Origin: Nephrocerus scutellatus
Taxonomy: Eukaryota; Arthropoda; Insecta; Diptera; Pipunculidae
DNA length: 64,000 nt
Direction of reading: 5' to 3'
NCBI GenBank assembly: GCA_947095585.1
Contig: OX352763.1
Location: forward strand, 39,048,010-39,112,009
Positions 1 to 10,290 of the stretch are shown here, in pieces; position 1 is the stretch's first letter, and every line of letters starts with the position of its first letter. A program made the position numbers and the translations under genes. The notes beneath the pieces were generated by a model. The model worked only from the letters and a program-made list of their open reading frames with translations. It was not told the origin of the DNA and made no database searches.

Positions 1-399
1 TGTATCACATGTTAAGGACAAAGACAAAAATGTGTACTTTTAGATGTCCTTGGGTGCTTGGCATGGTTCTCTGTGACGTTGACAAATGGAAGCTCGTTAT
101 GATGAATGTAAATGTAATGTAAGAGAATGTGCGTCAGAGTGGATTAAATAATTCCAGCTAATGCAAGAGGACACACATAAGAATATATGCCCAAGGAAGT
201 ACTTTACTTAAGTACTTATAAATAACAAACTTTATATCCAATGTTCTTTCTTTGGAGATTTCCATTAGTTTTAATTTAAAAGTAAAAACCCTTAATTTAA
301 GAAGGAGGTCTTCAGATCGATGATGGTCGCTTTATTTTTTTTTACAAAGTACAATAACTAAATTTAAATGAAAAATCAAAGATCGGGTGTGATCTTTCA
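1..399. other. Unassigned AT-rich DNA
   Basis: I see no coding region, RNA gene or repeat match to the rest of the window here. It lies directly upstream of an RTE-type LINE fragment and could be flanking or divergent transposon sequence. Confidence 0.4.
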
Positions 400-711
400 A
401 CGCACTTACCAGATCGTTTCGATTCTATTAAAAGGCAGGTAATTGAACGTACGCTCACTGTGTAAAGCTCGAGCTGCACAGCTAGCCAACTGACTATGAC
501 TATGTATTTACAGATAACATAACAACAATCCTTGAGATAATGTGAAAGGGGAATGGTGTCTTACAAAAATGAGAATATGACATATATTGGAGCTGTCATG
601 CAGCACATCATGTTAGCAAAATAATCAAACCCACTGTTATCGGCTTTAAAGCAATAATTTAAAGGCTATGCACTATTCGCGTTCGGGGCAAATTCAGGAA
701 CCTAAGAACGT
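400..711 (+). mobile_element. RTE-type LINE, 5' part of endonuclease (copy R1, left piece)
   Basis: The stretch parallels the start of the endonuclease reading frame in the other RTE copies (44180-44490 on plus, 2730-2420 on minus): 'ACGTACGCTCACTGTG' followed by the segment encoding KPTVIGFxAxxxRLCTxRVRGKF. Stop codons and indels break the frame, so it is a relic. The element class is an APE-endonuclease LINE of the kind often labelled craniofacial-development-protein-2-like in insect annotations. The sequence stops matching at about 711 and resumes at 1545, so a roughly 830-bp insertion splits this copy. Confidence 0.7.
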
Positions 712-1544
712 AATGTAACGTTGTTGCTCGGGTGGCGCTCGCCTGTCACCCAGGGTTCTTTCTCCTTCTACCCCTTCTTTGTTACAAAATAAATGCTGGT
801 TGTGTTTGGTTTTTCTTTTATTTTATTTTCTTCTGTGTTTGTTTACTACTAATATAAAGGCTAGTCTACTTAATATAACTTAATATAATATGGTGATTAC
901 AGGAAAATGTGGGGGTGGTCGGTAGTTGATAGTGCATAGAGCACGCGGGGCGCAGAGCGCAATGAAGTTGTGAGTACTGGTACACTATAATTGTGTGGTG
1001 TAGCTCACCGAACAGCGTGTAGAACAACACAACACCGTTGGTGATGTTGCATCAGGTTGCAAAACGAGTGAGTACCCTACTGGCCCAGATGTAGCTAACC
1101 GAATAGAGTGTAGAACAACACAACACTGTCGGTAGAGTTATATTCAAAGGGTGTAGGAACTTTACTCATGCTTGGTGTAGCTCAATGAATAGCGCGTAAA
1201 CGAACACACCGATATTATTGGGCTACACTAAATGTATGTATGAAAGAAAAGCAGAAAATGATTGTTTTCTTCTTATAAACTGGTCGTTCGTAATTAACTC
1301 TGGTGTGCCGAACCACATGCTCGCTTTATATGCCGTGGTGTATTGATTTGTTGGGAATTTTACTATGTTATAACCGTACTGCACTGCTTACATATTATTC
1401 AGCTGCAGTGTTCGGGTGTTCTAGATTATTGTACCAACGGGTTTTGTTTGTGTTTCATCATTTTTGACTATAGATATGGTGTGTAACGAAGGTAATGTAA
1501 GGTTGATTACATCACTTTCGTTATAGTAAGAAAATTTACAAACC
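712..1544. mobile_element. Candidate solo LTR inserted in RTE copy R1
   Basis: This block separates two consecutive pieces of one RTE endonuclease. Its first 150 bases (tgtaacgttgttgctcgggtgg onward, with T-rich stretches and a 'taatataactt' block) resemble 61694-61860, next to the gag-protease frame at 60104-61201. Inside are about three roughly 90-bp tandem units, each with 'gtgtagctca' and 'agaacaacacaacac' (about 1000-1210). On the minus strand a TATA-like catataaag lies near 1330. No clean target-site duplication was found, so exact ends are uncertain. An LTR or LTR-plus-leader fragment is the best explanation. Confidence 0.4.
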
Positions 1545-1727
1545 TATATAGGATTCTCCAGACGATGACAAAGAGGAATTATTTTAGTCAGTCAAACGGG
1601 AACTCCATGCCTGTATGATATAAGAGTTATTCTGGTAGATATAAACGCCAAAATAGGTTACCAATATATGAAGCCAATTCTGAGGCAATATATTGGCGCC
1701 CATTATGCCAATGGACAACATGTCGAA
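1545..1727 (+). mobile_element. RTE-type LINE endonuclease (copy R1, right piece)
   Basis: On plus this encodes a degraded version of DSPDDxKEExF, SVxRELHxC and the endonuclease segment DINAKIG...RQYIGAHxxNGQ, the part that normally follows the piece ending at 711. One in-frame stop and a frame change are visible. At 1727 it abuts an oppositely oriented RTE copy in mid-coding sequence. Confidence 0.75.
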
Positions 1728-2995
1728 GAGATGTCGCTAGCTTACACTCGTCATCGAACCAGTCGTTCCGATCTCTACGACTACTGCTTAAGATGGAGTC
1801 AGCAGTACTAATGACAGTATTCTTAAGGCGTGTCCATTTCTCTTCTACGCCCGACATCTCAACCCCAGGATTTCCCAGCATTTAGAGCGAGTCTTATCAT
1901 TTGACCGTAGTTGTTTCTGGTCTCTTCATTGCAAAGGGCAGCCGTGTTGACTCGAATCTGATTCACGGATGCAGTATTTCGTGATGATGCAATCCGCGCT
2001 CGGAGCACCATACCAAGAAGATAGTGGTCCGAGTCGACGTTGGCACCTCAGTACGTTCGTACCGTCATCAGGTTCGGGTTGTGGCGGCGGTCTATCAACA
2101 CGTGGTCTATCTGGTTGCGAGTGGCTTCTTCGGGAGATACCCAGGTGGCTTTGTGGATATTTTTACGCGCAAACCTTGTACTCGCAACGACCAAATTGTT
2201 GCTTGCTGCCATCTCTATGACTCGTTGTCCATTGTCATTGGTGTTCTCGTGGAAGCTATGGGTGCCAATGTACTGCCTGAATACTGGCTCCCTAACTATT
2301 TTAGCATTCATATCCCCAGAATGATTTTTACATCATACTGAGGGCAGACATGGAGTTCCCGTTCGACTGATTCAAAGAATTCTTCTTTTTCATCATCTGG
2401 GGAATCCTCTGTAGGTGCGTGAACGTTTATGAGGCCTATGTTTTTAAATTTGCCCCGCACGCGAAGGGTGCATAGCCGTTCATGTACTGCATTAAAGCCG
2501 ATAACGGTGGGTTTCATTCTTTTGCTGACTAGAAACCCCACACCGAGCACATGATGTCTTGCATGACAGCTGTAATAAATGTCATATACTGATTTTTGTA
2601 AGGCACCATTCCCTATCCACCGTATCTCCTGGATTGCTGTTATGTCAGCCTTATACTTAGACAGGGTATCGGCGAGCTGCTGTGCAGTTCGAGTTCTACA
2701 CAGTGAGCGTACGTTCCATGAGAAAATTCTTAAATCATTTAGCCGTTTTCGTTGCCGTGGTCGTCGTCGTTCATCAGTGTATCCGAGGCTGATTTTGAGG
2801 TTATTGGCCTCGCGCCAACCTTACTTTGAAGGGACTAGCCCGATCATTCAGATTTTCCTGCATTGGAGGAAAATTACCGGCGGCCACCACGTGGAAGTTT
2901 GATCGCACTTCCACTAGTCAGAGATAGTTACGTCCACCTGCAATTCTAGAGCATTCTGTGTTATTCCCCCTATTCTGCTGATGGCTGATGATAAA
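1728..2995 (-). mobile_element. RTE-type LINE 5' end and endonuclease domain (copy R2)
   Basis: Reading down the minus strand from about 2995, a short 5' leader is followed by the APE-type endonuclease in several frames: NVRSLCRTRTAQQLADTL, then AIQEIRWIGNG (catalytic Glu), VLGVGFLVSKRMKPTVIG, INVHAPTEDSPDDEKEEFF, MNAKIVREPVFRQYIG, then NVDSDHYLLGMVLRARI (SDH motif) and finally RNDWFDDEC. Domain order and catalytic motifs mark an RTE-like endonuclease; the RT domain is absent. Frameshifts near 2310 and 2040 and several stops show it is dead. The leader matches that of the copy starting at 44066, which defines the element's 5' end at about 2995. Confidence 0.8.
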
Positions 2996-3034
2996 TACTA
3001 ATGAATAATTATGTGATAATCATATGCGATTATT

Positions 3035-3271
3035 TTCTTATTTACCCATACAAATTTTTTACAAAATTTACCCGATTTTCTTCAAATTTTATACGCATGT
3101 GTATCTGATGGACAATACTTTTTGTAAAAATTTGGAAGTGAAATGGGTCCGGGGTCGGGGGGCTCTGTACCAAAAATTTTTAAAAATTTACCCGATTTTA
3201 TTCAAATTGTGTATTCCCGATTAGAGAAATTACACGGAAAATTTTAATTTTTATGGGTTGTTTTATTATTT
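3035..3271 (+). mobile_element. Helentron-like (HINE) fragment, 3' end
   Basis: Contains parts of the roughly 120-bp unit seen at 51.3-53.3 kb ('cccgattttcttcaaatttta', 'gcatgtgtatctga', 'ggggtcggggggct') and then the characteristic 3' end: an inverted motif attagagaaat, an A/T hairpin (aaaattttaattttt) and the terminus atgggttgtttt. Only about two units remain and the 5' end is missing. Confidence 0.6.
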
Positions 3272-4387
3272 GCTTAGATATGGGTTTCTCTTATGTCAAA
3301 TTAAAATTACTTAATATAACTAATAATAATGTAGTTAATGTAATAATAATAATAAATGTTCGGTCGGTACATGGAGATGTCGGTATGTGTCAGTCAGAAA
3401 TAGGTCGTCAGACGGGTGGGTGTAACCAGATAATTGGTGTAATGTAATGCTAAAAGGTTATGTCGGAAGTACCTCACACGGGAGATGTAAACTACTATGC
3501 GAAGCAATTGTAGTACTTCCTGTGCTGACTACTGTAGCATGCAGCTAACAGTAGGTTATTGGACAGGGCTCGGAGTAGAGTAGTATCGCTGGCTTCCGCT
3601 GTAATTTCACTAAACCATTCAAATCAAAGATGGGTTTTTAAAAATACGATCAAGAGATCCGGAGCTCAATGTTGAACTTTACTGGAAACTATGTTCCGAA
3701 ATGTGGGAGTCACTGCTGCGTTATTAGTTACTGTAGCCAGTATTGCTCCACAGAATATGTCTCCGTACAATATCTGTAAATGCTTGCAAAAAGTGTTTAG
3801 GAATTACATTGGTGGCTTTTTGGAAAAACAATATTTTCTACCATCGATGTTGTTTTTCAGTTTCCATAGCTCTTAATGCGCAATTGTCATTTACTTTTTA
3901 CTTGTCTTCTTATCGCTATTCGGCTATTGGTGTTTTTGTTTTATTACCAAAAACAAATTTTCTAGTGGGTGGCTTGAACTGACACTCGGACAGACGTTCC
4001 GATGTTGCATGCAACCATTGGGTTCTGTATAAATCAGAGTACTAATCGTTGGTTTTTTTCAACGTTTCCATGACGTTTCTTTAAAAAAAGTTTTCCCCTG
4101 CTGGGGATTCGAACCTGTGATTTGGTGGGACGGTCGCTCGGTAGCCAGTAGCTTAGTCGATTGGGATACCGTGCTGTGTATCATTGATTGCTCAAGCTGC
4201 TTGAATAATGTTTAAGATGTACGGTGTGTGATAAAGTGTTTTGGTTGTACCAAATCACTTCGTTACACGTTGAATATAAATAAATCGAAATACCTCATAA
4301 TTTTCTGATGTTTTCTAAAATTTTCTCTTATGTAAATCTTCCATTAGTTCGATTTTTTGCACCCTTATAGCGTTAGGAAATTAGGGA
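3272..4387. other. Unassigned DNA with a tRNA-like box B at about 4104
   Basis: No homology is visible to the coding families in this window. A stretch at 4085-4180 read on minus carries ggttcgaatcccc, a perfect RNA polymerase III B box, but the flanking bases do not fold into a convincing tRNA. It may be a tRNA-derived SINE head or tRNA relic. Short AAT runs occur near 3340. Confidence 0.3.
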
Positions 4388-4860
4388 GAGGAAAAGATGA
4401 GATGTCTTAAATGACTACAGATTATACCACTGTGGAAACACATAGTCGGGCAATTCATTCCACATAATTATTATACGACTAAGAAGGAACCTCTGAATTG
4501 GTTAGTACATCCGATTATAGGCCTATTGGTAGAGCCGTGGTTTCGAGTTGATGCACGGCTTTTGCGGATGGGTTGAAGAATCGACGGGATGCATCTGGAT
4601 ATTTATTTTCAAGACTACTTGTGGAAAAAGCGATAAAACAGTGACAAGTAGGAAACATTCCTACGATGTTCAAGCGATTCGATTGTTTTCGCGATATTTT
4701 ATAGTTTTATAGCGTGGTTCTGAATTCTGTCGATTAGATGTAATGTGGTCTAAGGTGCGCCTGCCCAGACGATACAGTTGTATTCAAGTTTAGGGCGAAT
4801 ATATGCCTTCTAAATTGTAGCCAGGTCTGAGGGAGTTAAGTACATGTTGTACCGTTTAAC
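4388..4860 (-). mobile_element. Jockey-type LINE, C-terminal RT fragment (copy J1)
   Basis: On minus, broken frames encode RPKLEYNC, IQNHAIKL, then SLEHRRNVSxLSLFYRFF and a tail like SFxxxxISMWNELPDYVFPQWYNLQSFK, matching the end of the intact ORF2 at 56232-59054 (SLDTLEHRRNVGALSVFYKF, then MWNQLVEHVFPESYNLQAFK). Several frameshifts and stops are present. It is a 5'-truncated dead copy of about 470 bp. Confidence 0.7.
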
Positions 4861-6483
4861 TTAACCTAATTCAAAGAGATACAAGATCCAATTTAGTTAC
4901 TTCTGCTTCTAGCTTCTACGAAATAAAAGACAGCAGCTGTTTCCATTTCAAAAACAATTGCTGCGACAATAAAAGCTAAAGTGTGTTTTAAGCATCTTAA
5001 TTAATTAAACTGTAGAAACAACTTTTGACAATCCTACAAAATGTATGAGTCGGAGATAAAAAAAGTTTATGCGCTAATGGCTTTTGTGGAAATTAAATTT
5101 TGCAACCGAAAAAAAAAGGAAATAAGCACAGGAGCCATTAATTTTTGAGAACAAGTTGTCACCGATCTCCACTCACATAGATTGTACAAAGTTCGGTTTT
5201 ATCCACCGTTCGTCGTTCGTTTAAGCGCAATGGAACATATGCGATGCACTGAATTGTAAATTAGGACAGAGCAAAATGTTTCCATTATCTTTTTAAAAAG
5301 GGGCAACTAACTGTCATCATAAATTTATTGTCCAAATGCGGTGTTGTACAGTTCACAGATACTCCCGCATACACACAAAAGTTTTCTCACGGATGCGTAT
5401 GATTCGAAAAGAGAAGCTGTGCTCACCGCCCAACTGCTATGATGACTTTCAACACAAGTCCACAATTTGGCTGTTTCCTTTGGCACGCGATAGCATCCTC
5501 TTGCTGATGCTCTGGGTATCTGGGTCACTAGTTTGATAATAATAAATTGTGTGTATGATTTTCAGCTCGACTTTGCATCGCAATTGGTGAAGTTTACTGG
5601 CAGCGCCAAAGTGCTCATAACTTTTAATTTATCAAATGGTTGGGTTTTAATGGTTTACAATTCCTGTAGGTGCAATTGTTAATCTTATTGGTTGGTTGTG
5701 CCAGTACCCGTTTCCCATGCTATTGGTGTTTTGTTGTTGTAACCTTCCAAACCGCAGCAATCCATTAAATACATATTTCACTCTTTCTTATAAAAGTACA
5801 AGTATGTATGGATGGATTTTGCACCTCCTCCGAAACGTTAGCCCCCGGAATCACAGGAATTAGAAATTGTATGTTGAACTTAGGCATTCTCTGATTGTGA
5901 AGGAGTACCGATGTTCTCGTTTTTGAAACTCAAAGTTACGATTATAATGATTGCCTGGCAATAAGTACGTTCATTGTGCTTCGTTGGATTCATATGAATC
6001 TGTTTAACGAATTGCCAATTACCTGATTACATCCTCGCCTGGTCAACGACGGTTTGGAAGGTCATAATTCCTACAAATATTTGATAGAACATTGCGAACA
6101 ATTAAATTTAATTGCAAAAAATTTTAATTTGGTTACTTACTCCAAAACAGTTGATTACATACAAAATAATTTCTTAATCTATTAACAGAAGGTGGTCCGA
6201 CTTAAATAGCACAGAGCACTCAGAATATATTTATTCGAATGTACTAAATTATTTATTTACTATCCTACACTATATATAAAAAGGTGAAGGAGCATTCTAT
6301 GTTCTTCGAAACACTGGAAAACACACCTTATAACTTTTAAATATTGGTACTTAAAAAACCCGAATCTATGTCCACTTCTCTAAAAGCCTTCAGCCTTAGC
6401 TCTGGTGTGCGACATTTAAATAACCATAAGAGGTTCATTAATAATGCAGCATTAAGGTAAAATTTAAAATATACTTACGAAAG
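4861..6483. other. Unassigned DNA
   Basis: No recognisable gene or repeat. A minus-strand open frame of 67 codons (5325-5528) has a cysteine-containing composition but matches no family I know and has no supporting context. A TATA-like run lies near 6270 without an associated gene. Confidence 0.3.
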
Positions 6484-7378
6484 TATATTTGTTCTGAACT
6501 GTTCTGAATCTGTTCTGACCTGTTCTGACCTGTCCTGACCTGTTCTGACCTGTTCTGGCCTGTTCTGAATCTGTTATGACCTGTTCTGAACATTTACTAC
6601 TTTTCTAAACTGTCCTTAACTGTCCTGTTGAGAACTATTCTGAACTGTTCAGAACCCTTTTGGCTTGTTCTGACCTATTCTGAACTGTTCTGATCTGTTC
6701 TATTGTGAACTTTTCTAGTCTGCTGTTCTTTTGTGAACTGTTCTTAACCATTGTGACCTTGTTCTATTCTGATTTGTTCTGTTGTGAAATGTTGTGAACT
6801 TGTTTTGAACGTTTCTGAGTCTGTTGTGACCTGTTCCGAACTGTTCTGAACTATTCTAAACTTTTCTGACCTGTTGTGTTCTTGTTCTGAACGGATCTCA
6901 ACCTGTTCTGAACTGTTCTGACCTGTTCTGACCTGTTCTGACCTGTTCTGAACGTAACCTACTTTTCTAAACTGTTCTGAACTATTCTGTTGTGAACATC
7001 TCTAGACTGCTCTGAACTGTTCTGAACCGTTGTGAACTTGTTCTTTACTGTTCTGAGCCTGCTTTGACCTATTCTGAGCTGTGGTGAACTGTACTGAACT
7101 ACTCTGAGCTTGTTCTGAACTCTTCATTAGTTAAATGTTTAGGACTGTTCTGAACTGTTCTGTTGTGAACTGTGACTTGTTTTGAACTGTTCTGATTCGT
7201 TCTGAACTTGTTGTGAACTTTTCTGAACTTTTCTTACCTATTCTGGCCTGATCTTATTCTGTTCCGATCTGATATGAAATGTTCTAAACTGTTCTGAACT
7301 TGTTCTGTCTGAACTTGTTCTGACTTATTCTGAACCTATTCGGACCTGTTCTTATTCTGTTCAGACCTGTTCTGAAAT
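6484..7378. repeat. Degenerate 10-11 bp minisatellite (TGTTCTGAAC / TGTTCTGACC)
   Basis: About 0.9 kb of imperfect tandem copies of ctgttctgaac or ctgttctgacc, with variants gttgtgaac, ttctgaatc and cctattctgag. Copies are most regular near 6490-6560 and 6900-6955 and decay toward 7370. The unit core GTTCTGAAC is nearly self-complementary. No frame survives across it. It looks like expansion of a simple sequence rather than a known transposon. Confidence 0.9.
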
Positions 7379-8308
7379 GCATCAATATTGTTACGAAATT
7401 TAAGATTTCTAGAGTTCGTAATGGATTTTGGAAATAAAAACACAAAACAACTTTAATTCACAAATAGCAAGAATTCACAAATTCACACTGGTAATTACTT
7501 ATTATTCACACAGACAACACTTATGTTAACAGCAACACTTATATTCACAGAGGCGGCAGCTTTATCTACTTCTACTTGCAAGTACTTTGGTAACTAACTT
7601 TACTGTGATGAGAAAATACCAGAACAAATCGAAATAAAACTAAGTAATCCATCTGAACAAATAACCTCATATATATGTAACTGTTAAGAGCTCAATACGA
7701 AATGCAACGACCCTCTACTCAACACTTACAACAATGACGAGCTAATACAGTCTGTCAAATAATTGCCTCAGAGTATGCTATCCTTACGTTCATCACAAAG
7801 TATGTTTTAAAGACCATGCCGAACTCTGAAAACTTTAAAGAATATTGCGGAGAATATGAACAACAGAGATCCCTCATCTACAGCTTAAGAAAAGTTATCA
7901 ATGAAGATCATGTCAGAGAGATGTATCGGCTTACGAAGTGATGCATTTCATTCTAAACGAAGGGCAACTTAATCGTTTGGTAAGCTGTTTATTTCGACCC
8001 AAGAATATTAATATGATCTAAGAAGATCAACGAACTGCAAATAAATTAGTTGCTGCTTATGCTGTTCATCACGTCAACTTAAGCCCTTTTTCATTGTTTG
8101 AATTTTTTAGTTATCAGTAAAATAAAGTTGCTTTAGAAACGAAGGAGTAGTGCACATTATCCCAAAAGTTTTCTTAAAGATGCATAGCACTTGGCAAGAA
8201 TCTTTTTCTGTAGTTGCTCTCGACAAATGGGAATTGCCTCATGCAGATGCCAAAGAGAATTTCGACGATAATGTTGATAGTGTCCCAACATGCAAATTAG
8301 CCAAAGAT
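7379..8308. other. Unassigned DNA with possible relic coding stretches
   Basis: Short codon-like stretches occur on plus (7818-7940, from 'atgccgaactctgaaaac'; 8178-8320, encoding STWQESFSVVALDKWELPHA and beyond), but none is long or matches a family I know. The second is interrupted by the SINE at 8321. A decayed transposon ORF or host-gene relic is possible. Confidence 0.3.
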
Positions 8309-8616
8309 ATTTTGATGAAAGTGGGCGCCGTGGCTCAGTGGATGATAGCATGGACTTCTGAGGGGGTCCGTGGTTCGAATCCCAGTAACATAAAAAGTAT
8401 TCTTCACCTCTCGCAAAAGTCTGACAAACGTCCGAGAATAAGAACTTGTCACGGAAAGCTTCTCAATTCGCCGTTCGGATCCCGCATTAAACTGTAGGTC
8501 ACCTCCATTTAATGTGCAAAAATATACATGCTCAACACAAGTGGTTGCGAGAAGCCGGGGCATGGAGCACAATGGTCTGTCGCGCCGAATATTATTATTA
8601 TTATTAATTTGATAAA
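8309..8616 (+). mobile_element. tRNA-derived SINE with target-site duplication (copy S1)
   Basis: The head at 8321-8390 resembles a tRNA gene, with A box tggctcagtgg and B box ggttcgaatcc. An unrelated body follows (acttgtcacggaaagcttct, then ccgttcgga, then ccatttaatgtgcaaaa), ending ctgtcgcgccgaatatt plus an ATT microsatellite tail. Flanking copies attttgatgaaa (8309-8320) and aatttgataaa (8606-8616) form a near-perfect target-site duplication, so 8321-8605 is the inserted unit, about 285 bp. Six more copies or pieces occur in the window. The B-box/A-box spacing is right for Pol III transcription. The element encodes no protein. Confidence 0.85.
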
Positions 8617-9457
8617 TGTAACTTTGTCAAATGTCGTTTGTCATTTAAACGGGTCCTCATTTGACTGAAAGTGATGGTACAAAAGCTTAACGTACACTAC
8701 TGTTACATTACTGCTTCAACTCTTAATGAGCTTGATGTATTATCTGATCCAATCTCTAAAAATTTCATACAATACCCTTAAATCAAAAAAACAATAAAAC
8801 TTAAATCGTTATTGCGGGCAATTTTAAAGAAGACATTTCTGATTGGCTTAACCTTTCTGGTCAAACAAAACCCGAAAGAAGGTTTCTTGAGACACTTGCG
8901 AAGAATATTCTCGTGTTTATTGATAATCCCTTGTCTGCTTCTTCTAGTCCAATTCATGATAGAAATCTTAACTTTATTACTTTGAGTAACGTCTCTTCTC
9001 TTCGCAGGTGTTTATCAAACAAAGCATTTCGGCGATCCTGATTGTTTCCATATTGTAAGTAATATATATACAAGATTCGGTCGAAATTGGTCAAGGCGTT
9101 CCAGAGTTAGTTAGGCACAAACAAACATACATGCAAATATATAAATTATCTATTTAATTTATTAAGATTATGTAGACGTTCCACCCTCCCTCCTCATTCA
9201 CAGACATCAACGCTTGTCTCTTCCTTAAACTTAACGCGCACGCTGTGCTAAGTCTATAGACTAGCATTATACTCGTAAGTCGGCAAACACTTAACACTAA
9301 CGCGTGGGCAAGTTCTAAAAAAATATCCATCACAACACTTGTGACAGTTGTGAAACAATTGTATAAGATCGCGTACAAATAGGAGCCGGATGTTGACATT
9401 GAGTTTACCAAACGCCAAAAATTCGTTCATACAGTTCGTTAATTTTGGAATTTAAGA
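8617..9457. other. Unassigned AT-rich DNA
   Basis: No domain, RNA gene or window repeat recognised. It may include the upstream, decayed part of the LINE whose C-terminus starts near 9440. Confidence 0.3.
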
Positions 9458-10290
9458 GTGAATTATATTAAATGTGAAGTAGTTCTTTTTAGAAATTCTT
9501 TAGATAAAGTAAATAGCAATGTTAGGAAAAATTGGAAAAATTTAAGTATAATTAATCCGGATGGCCAAATCTTATTTAATAAAAAATTTGTTAAATATCT
9601 TGGAATATATTTGCATCAAAATATAAACTTTAAATTTCACATAGATAAACAAATCGAAAAAGCTAACAAGGCCCTAATGATAAGCCGAAATTTATTTTGT
9701 TCCAAACTATTACAGAAAAGAGTTAAAGTTATTGCTTATCAAGCTTTAATTAGGCCCATTTTGACTTATGGGTGTCAGGTATGGTACAATTAGCCCATCA
9801 TCCATGGAAAAATTAAGGAAATTTGAAAGAAAATGCATTAGGCAGTGTATTAACAGATATAGAAAGCCAGATACGGAGTATAAACACTATGTCTCAAATA
9901 AAACAATTTATAAATTAAGTAAAATACACAGAATTGATAATTTTATAATAAAATTAATTAGAAATCATTATTCTTAAATAGTAAATATAACTCAAAACAG
10001 TATTATAATCAAATGTATATATCCTTATGTCTTGTATTTTAATAAAACTTTGGAAACAGGGTTCATACCTCCTGAATTTTTTGGTTTTCTTAAATGAAAG
10101 AGGGTACATACAAGACCCAAGTCATATTCCAATAATATATCATGTTTTTCGTAGAGCTACTGATAAACGAATACTATACGATCCAAATTTAAATTATATT
10201 TTAAATTCTCACCTTTATAGATATAATATGACGATAACATATAACGATTGTAATATAAATAATATGAATGTTTGGTGGCTTAATACTTAA
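9458..10290 (+). mobile_element. LINE reverse transcriptase C-terminus, three frames
   Basis: Three consecutive open stretches read as one protein end: 9458-9790 has FVKYLGIYLHQNINFKFHID then LIRPILTYGCQVWYN (the typical post-catalytic RT/thumb segment), 9768-9977 has MEKLRKFERKCIRQCINRYR, and 10027-10290 has FLNERGYIQDPSHIPIIYHV and TDKRILYDPNLN. Two frameshifts and almost no other damage separate them, so the copy looks fairly young. The catalytic palm is missing (5' truncation). The clade is not clear from this part, but it differs from the Jockey and LOA copies elsewhere. Confidence 0.65.

Noticed and set aside
4085..4180. Functional tRNA gene on minus (ggttcgaatcccc)
   Set aside because: Good B box but no consistent acceptor, D or anticodon stems could be drawn; treated as a tRNA-like relic.
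5325..5528. Small secreted or cysteine-rich protein on minus
   Set aside because: Only 67 codons, no signal peptide, no context and no family match.
6484..7378. Array of heat-shock or steroid-receptor response elements
   Set aside because: GAA/TTC spacing is 3 and 1, not the 2 needed for heat-shock elements, and hormone-element half-site spacing is not kept; a plain minisatellite explains it.
8321..8392. tRNA gene at the SINE head
   Set aside because: The same head recurs in several copies, followed each time by the same non-tRNA body, so it is a SINE promoter.
8588..8606. CRISPR or other prokaryotic repeat arrays
   Set aside because: Tandem runs here are microsatellites or SINE/LINE tails; the organism is eukaryotic and there are no spacer-type arrays.
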